DNA of 8,301 bases, from contig JAAZYT010000060.1 of NCBI GenBank assembly GCA_014239505.1, positions 1 through 8,301 on the forward strand, given 5' to 3'. Under the pieces are notes generated by a model. The model did not search any database, was not told where the DNA came from, and saw only the letters and a program-made list of their open reading frames with translations. The DNA is from Fidelibacterota bacterium. Lineage in GTDB: Bacteria > Fidelibacterota > Marinisomatia > Marinisomatales > TCS55. Shown in pieces: positions 6,385 to 8,301 of the stretch (positions are counted from its first letter, which is position 1; each line of letters starts with the position of its first letter). The position numbers and the translations under genes are program-made.

Positions 6385-6582
6385 ATGAGTAACAATCAAG
6401 AATTAGATAATTCAGTAAAATTTCGACCAGATTATGAATGGCCTGAAAAAGGTTCTGAGCGTAATTGTCCAAAATGCGAAAAAGCTTTGCAATTACAAGA
6501 TAATGTTAATGAATTTTATGGCAAACCATGGTGGTGTCATTCATGTCAGTGGCAATTTTCAGAAGAAGAGCTAAGCAAGTAA
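6385..6582 (+). CDS. Small four-cysteine zinc-ribbon protein of unknown function
   Basis: This 65-residue acidic protein has Cys28-x2-Cys31 and Cys51-x2-Cys54, a classic pair of zinc knuckles 19 residues apart, joined by a linker containing FYGKPWW. It has no signal peptide or membrane segment, so it should be cytoplasmic. The N-terminal 27 residues (with RPDYEWPEKG) look like a short extension; the C-terminus is acidic (SEEELSK). I do not recognise a named family. Such ribbons occur in transcription- or translation-associated factors and in small metal-binding proteins, but nothing here decides between them. The ATG at 6385 is the natural start; no ribosome binding site is visible. The gene lies 48 bases after the PEGA gene and 100 bases before the BolA gene, on the same strand. 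The intact cysteine pattern makes a real gene likely. Confidence 0.75.
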   Translation: MSNNQELDNSVKFRPDYEWPEKGSERNCPKCEKALQLQDNVNEFYGKPWWCHSCQWQFSEEELSK

Positions 6583-6674
6583 GTATAATTGTTCTGGTCT
6601 TATATTAATTAAGCATAATAATCGTTTAGTATTTTATGACTTTAATCATCGTCAAATTATTTTATACTACTTAC
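6579..6674 (+). repeat. Imperfect long-range inverted repeat spanning the zinc-ribbon/BolA gap
   Basis: GTAAG-TATAA at 6579-6588, overlapping the zinc-ribbon stop codon, can pair with TTATA-cta-CTTAC at 6662-6674, just before the BolA start. That is ten base pairs with a 3-base bulge, closing a loop of about 73 bases. If real, it would fold the whole gap in the transcript. The A+T-rich composition makes chance likely. I see nothing else definite in this 100-base gap, including no ribosome binding site for the BolA gene. Confidence 0.15.
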
Positions 6675-6682
6675 CTTCCCTC

Positions 6683-6961
6683 ATGACCATAAAAGAAGCT
6701 ATATCAGCTAAATTAAGCACAAATATGGCTATATCTCATTTAGATATATCAGACTCAACCGGTAAACATATTAATCATGCAAACTTTGATGGTGGATTTC
6801 ATCTTAATGCAGTAATAGTTTCGAATGATTTTGAAAATTTAGAAATATTACATCGCCATCAATTAGTTTATAAAGCCTTGGGCTCAATGATAAAAAATGA
6901 AATTCATGCTTTTAGTATGAAAACTTTTACTGTTGATGAATGGGATAGTAATGTCGCTTGA
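6683..6961 (+). CDS. BolA/IbaG-family protein
   Basis: This 92-residue, single-domain cytoplasmic protein of the BolA family has the class II KH-like fold. BolA proteins pair with monothiol CGFS glutaredoxins to hold [2Fe-2S] clusters and act in iron-sulfur and iron homeostasis; some bind DNA. Family marks are the DSTGKHINH segment (22-32, with His29 and His32), GGFHLNAVIVS (37-47), the invariant-His helix RHQLVYKALG (58-67, His59) and IHAFSMKTFTVDEW (74-87). The usual DESH is changed to DSTG, so the first His is missing while the later ones remain. The length is normal. The ATG at 6683 is preceded by CTTCCCTC, which is not a ribosome binding site. Its end overlaps the oxygenase gene by 11 bases. 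No glutaredoxin gene lies in the window. Confidence 0.9.
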   Translation: MTIKEAISAKLSTNMAISHLDISDSTGKHINHANFDGGFHLNAVIVSNDFENLEILHRHQLVYKALGSMIKNEIHAFSMKTFTVDEWDSNVA

Positions 6962-7793
6962 ACTTTTAACAATTTCGTTTGACGACAGTAAAGCAAATAA
7001 AGATTTTGAAAGATCCTTAAAACAATCAGGCTTTGCTATTATAAAAGATCATCAAATTTCTCCAAAATTAATTGATTCAGTTTATGCAGAATGGGAAATT
7101 TTTTTTAATAATCCTAAAAAAAACGAATATATTTTTGATGCAATTAAGCAAGACGGGTATTTTCCATACTTAACAGAAAATGCAAAAGGATCTACGATAA
7201 AAGATCTAAAAGAGTTTTTTCATGTTTTTTCTTGGGGAAGATTACCCAACTCTGCTAGCTCTTATACGATAGAACTTTTTGAACATTTAACAGAACTGGG
7301 CGGTATACTCCTAAGTTGGTTAGAAAATTGCACTCCAAAACATATACAAAATAAATTCTCTATGCCATTAAAGGATATGATAAAAGACAGCAAGTCTAAC
7401 CTACTAAGAGTAATTCATTATCCTCCTATCACTGGAAATGAAGAACTAAGCTCAATTAGAGCGGCTGCTCATGAAGATATAAACCTATTAACTATGTTAG
7501 TTGCTGGAACGCAACCAGGTTTACAGGTGCAAGACCTTAATAATAAATGGCATGATGTAAGCTGCGATCCAAATACAGTTGTGGTCAATTCAGGTGATAT
7601 GTTAAAAATGATTACAGATGGATATTATCCTTCTACAACTCATCGTGTTATCAATCCAGATACGTCAGCTAATCATAGTAGATACTCTATGCCATTATTC
7701 TTACATCCCAGAGACAATGTAACTTTAAACAGCAGTTACTCTGCTGGTTCATATTTAAAAGAAAGACTTGAAGAAATCGGCTTAATTCAGTAA
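6951..7793 (+). CDS. 2-oxoglutarate/Fe(II)-type oxygenase, isopenicillin N synthase-like
   Basis: This 280-residue non-haem iron enzyme has the jelly-roll fold shared by isopenicillin N synthase and plant 2-oxoglutarate dioxygenases. The N-terminal DIOX_N-like region (about 5-100) includes SGFAIIKDHQI. The catalytic half has the iron ligands His174 and Asp176 (AAHEDINLLTML), then LQVQD, the VVNSGDML turn (211-218), the third ligand His231 (STTHRVINP) and the Arg244-Tyr-Ser246 motif that binds the 2-oxoglutarate carboxylate. All metal ligands are intact, so it should be active. The substrate is unknown, and beta-lactam synthesis is not implied. An upstream frame reaches TTG 6933 and ATG 6936, but ATG 6951 is chosen: it gives a clean N-terminus and an 11-base overlap with the BolA gene, suggesting coupled translation. 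The stop is 3 bases from the end of the convergent peptidase gene. Confidence 0.85.
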   Translation: MSLELLTISFDDSKANKDFERSLKQSGFAIIKDHQISPKLIDSVYAEWEIFFNNPKKNEYIFDAIKQDGYFPYLTENAKGSTIKDLKEFFHVFSWGRLPNSASSYTIELFEHLTELGGILLSWLENCTPKHIQNKFSMPLKDMIKDSKSNLLRVIHYPPITGNEELSSIRAAAHEDINLLTMLVAGTQPGLQVQDLNNKWHDVSCDPNTVVVNSGDMLKMITDGYYPSTTHRVINPDTSANHSRYSMPLFLHPRDNVTLNSSYSAGSYLKERLEEIGLIQ

Positions 7794-7796
7794 ATA

Positions 7797-8301
7797 TTAG
7801 TATTTATAACTTTTTAAAGATTCTTCTCTTTTCGATTTAAATTCTGTACCTTCGCTCCACTCCGGCCATTTAGAATGTTGACTTGCAGCGTAACCAACGC
7901 GAAATAAAATCCGACCATCTTCCACCATACCACTATAATCCCAATCATCTTTTACTTCATCAGATAAAGCATGATAATTATTATAAGTATATTCATCTTT
8001 CATTTTATGCCCATAATCAGTTCCTTTTCCTATAACATCGATACCACCATCAACATAAAGTGCAGGAACACCTTGTTTAGCAAATTCAAAATGATCTGAA
8101 CGATAGTAAAAACCTTTTTCAGGTTCTGCGTCAGGAATTAAATATTTATCATCTTGAGCTGCAGCAATTGCTAGAATATTATCTAATTCAGAATTTCCTT
8201 TTCCAACGACAATTAGATCTTTGGTCCTTCCGTAAGTATTACCCATCGCATCAATATTTATTACAGCAACAGTTTTCTCAAGAGGATACAAAGGGTTTAT
8301 A
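7797..8301 (-). CDS. M28-family zinc metallopeptidase, C-terminal part (cut by window edge)
   Basis: The last 167 codons are present; the frame is open to the window edge. A TTG at 8291 is in frame, but it encodes an ordinary Leu inside the conserved NPLYPLEKTVAVINID segment, so it is not the start. This part contains the second half of an M28 aminopeptidase domain. The Asp of VINIDAMG is a zinc ligand, and YYRSDHFEFAKQGVPAL supplies the last His ligand; NNYHALSDE is typical of the family. The first His, the bridging Asp and the catalytic Glu pair lie outside the window. Members are usually secreted or periplasmic aminopeptidases that feed on peptides; the signal peptide cannot be seen here. 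The C-terminus (KSKREESLKSYKY) is charged and ordinary. The gene converges on the oxygenase gene with no visible terminator between them. Confidence 0.9.
   Translation of the reverse strand, partial: INPLYPLEKTVAVINIDAMGNTYGRTKDLIVVGKGNSELDNILAIAAAQDDKYLIPDAEPEKGFYYRSDHFEFAKQGVPALYVDGGIDVIGKGTDYGHKMKDEYTYNNYHALSDEVKDDWDYSGMVEDGRILFRVGYAASQHSKWPEWSEGTEFKSKREESLKSYKY

Noticed and set aside
6583..6682. A small RNA or tRNA gene in the gap before the BolA gene
   Set aside because: There is no cloverleaf, no conserved tRNA-like bases and almost no G+C; only a weak bulged inverted repeat is visible.
6951..7793. Beta-lactam (penicillin-type) biosynthesis suggested by the isopenicillin N synthase fold
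   Set aside because: The fold is shared by many unrelated dioxygenases, and no peptide synthetase or other beta-lactam gene is nearby.
7794..7830. Bidirectional terminator between the oxygenase and M28 peptidase genes
   Set aside because: Only 3 bases separate the stop codons, and I could find no stable G+C-containing stem with a T-run on either strand.
8289..8291. TTG at 8291 as the start of the M28 peptidase gene
   Set aside because: The frame continues upstream to the window edge with conserved family residues (I-N-P before the Leu), so the gene is cut by the window, not started here.
1..8301. Mobile element, CRISPR array, phage or defence island
   Set aside because: No transposase, integrase, terminal repeats, spaced direct repeats or defence-type genes are seen; composition looks even across the window.

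Overview
This is an A+T-rich bacterial chromosomal window (roughly one third G+C by eye) packed with protein-coding genes. I see no RNA gene, mobile element or CRISPR array. Three things point to a free-living Gram-negative, diderm bacterium: two lipoboxes, an RlpA-type cell-wall enzyme, and a PEGA protein with a signal peptide. The combination of an N-terminal FNTYYNAK-type TPR lipoprotein, the NAD-linked PyrD/PyrK pair, a secreted M28 peptidase and this base composition fits the Bacteroidota/Neomarinimicrobia (SAR406)/Ignavibacteria neighbourhood. Marine SAR406 is my best guess, by inference only; no marker gene here proves it.

Left edge (1-259, minus strand): the first 54 codons of an aldehyde dehydrogenase of the ALDH7 (aminoadipate-semialdehyde/piperideine-6-carboxylate) type. 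It has a good ribosome binding site and a plausible promoter in the 96-base gap behind it.

Main block (260-5858, minus strand): six tightly packed genes, read from right to left: TPR lipoprotein, pyrK, pyrD, rlpA, a YegS/BmrU-type lipid kinase, and cdsA. Every junction overlaps or leaves only 1-2 bases, so this is almost certainly one transcript. It joins the fourth step of pyrimidine synthesis (dihydroorotate to orotate) to envelope functions: an outer-membrane-type TPR lipoprotein, a septal peptidoglycan hydrolase, and a lipid kinase plus CdsA that could act in sequence (diacylglycerol to phosphatidate to CDP-diacylglycerol). Four of the five downstream genes appear to start with GTG or TTG.

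Right block (5914-7793, plus strand, divergent from the main block): a small PEGA-domain envelope protein, a 65-residue four-cysteine zinc-ribbon protein I cannot name, a BolA-family protein, and a 2-oxoglutarate/Fe(II)-type oxygenase of the isopenicillin N synthase fold. The last two overlap by 11 bases, an unusual pairing of an Fe-S/iron-homeostasis protein with an iron enzyme. At the right edge, the C-terminal 167 codons of an M28 metallopeptidase converge on the oxygenase with 3 bases between stop codons.

Most of this is ordinary housekeeping content and I do not see a clear new system. The points worth a second look are the BolA-oxygenase coupling, the orphan zinc ribbon, the run of TTG starts directly after stop codons, and a Pro-to-Leu change in the CdsA signature.
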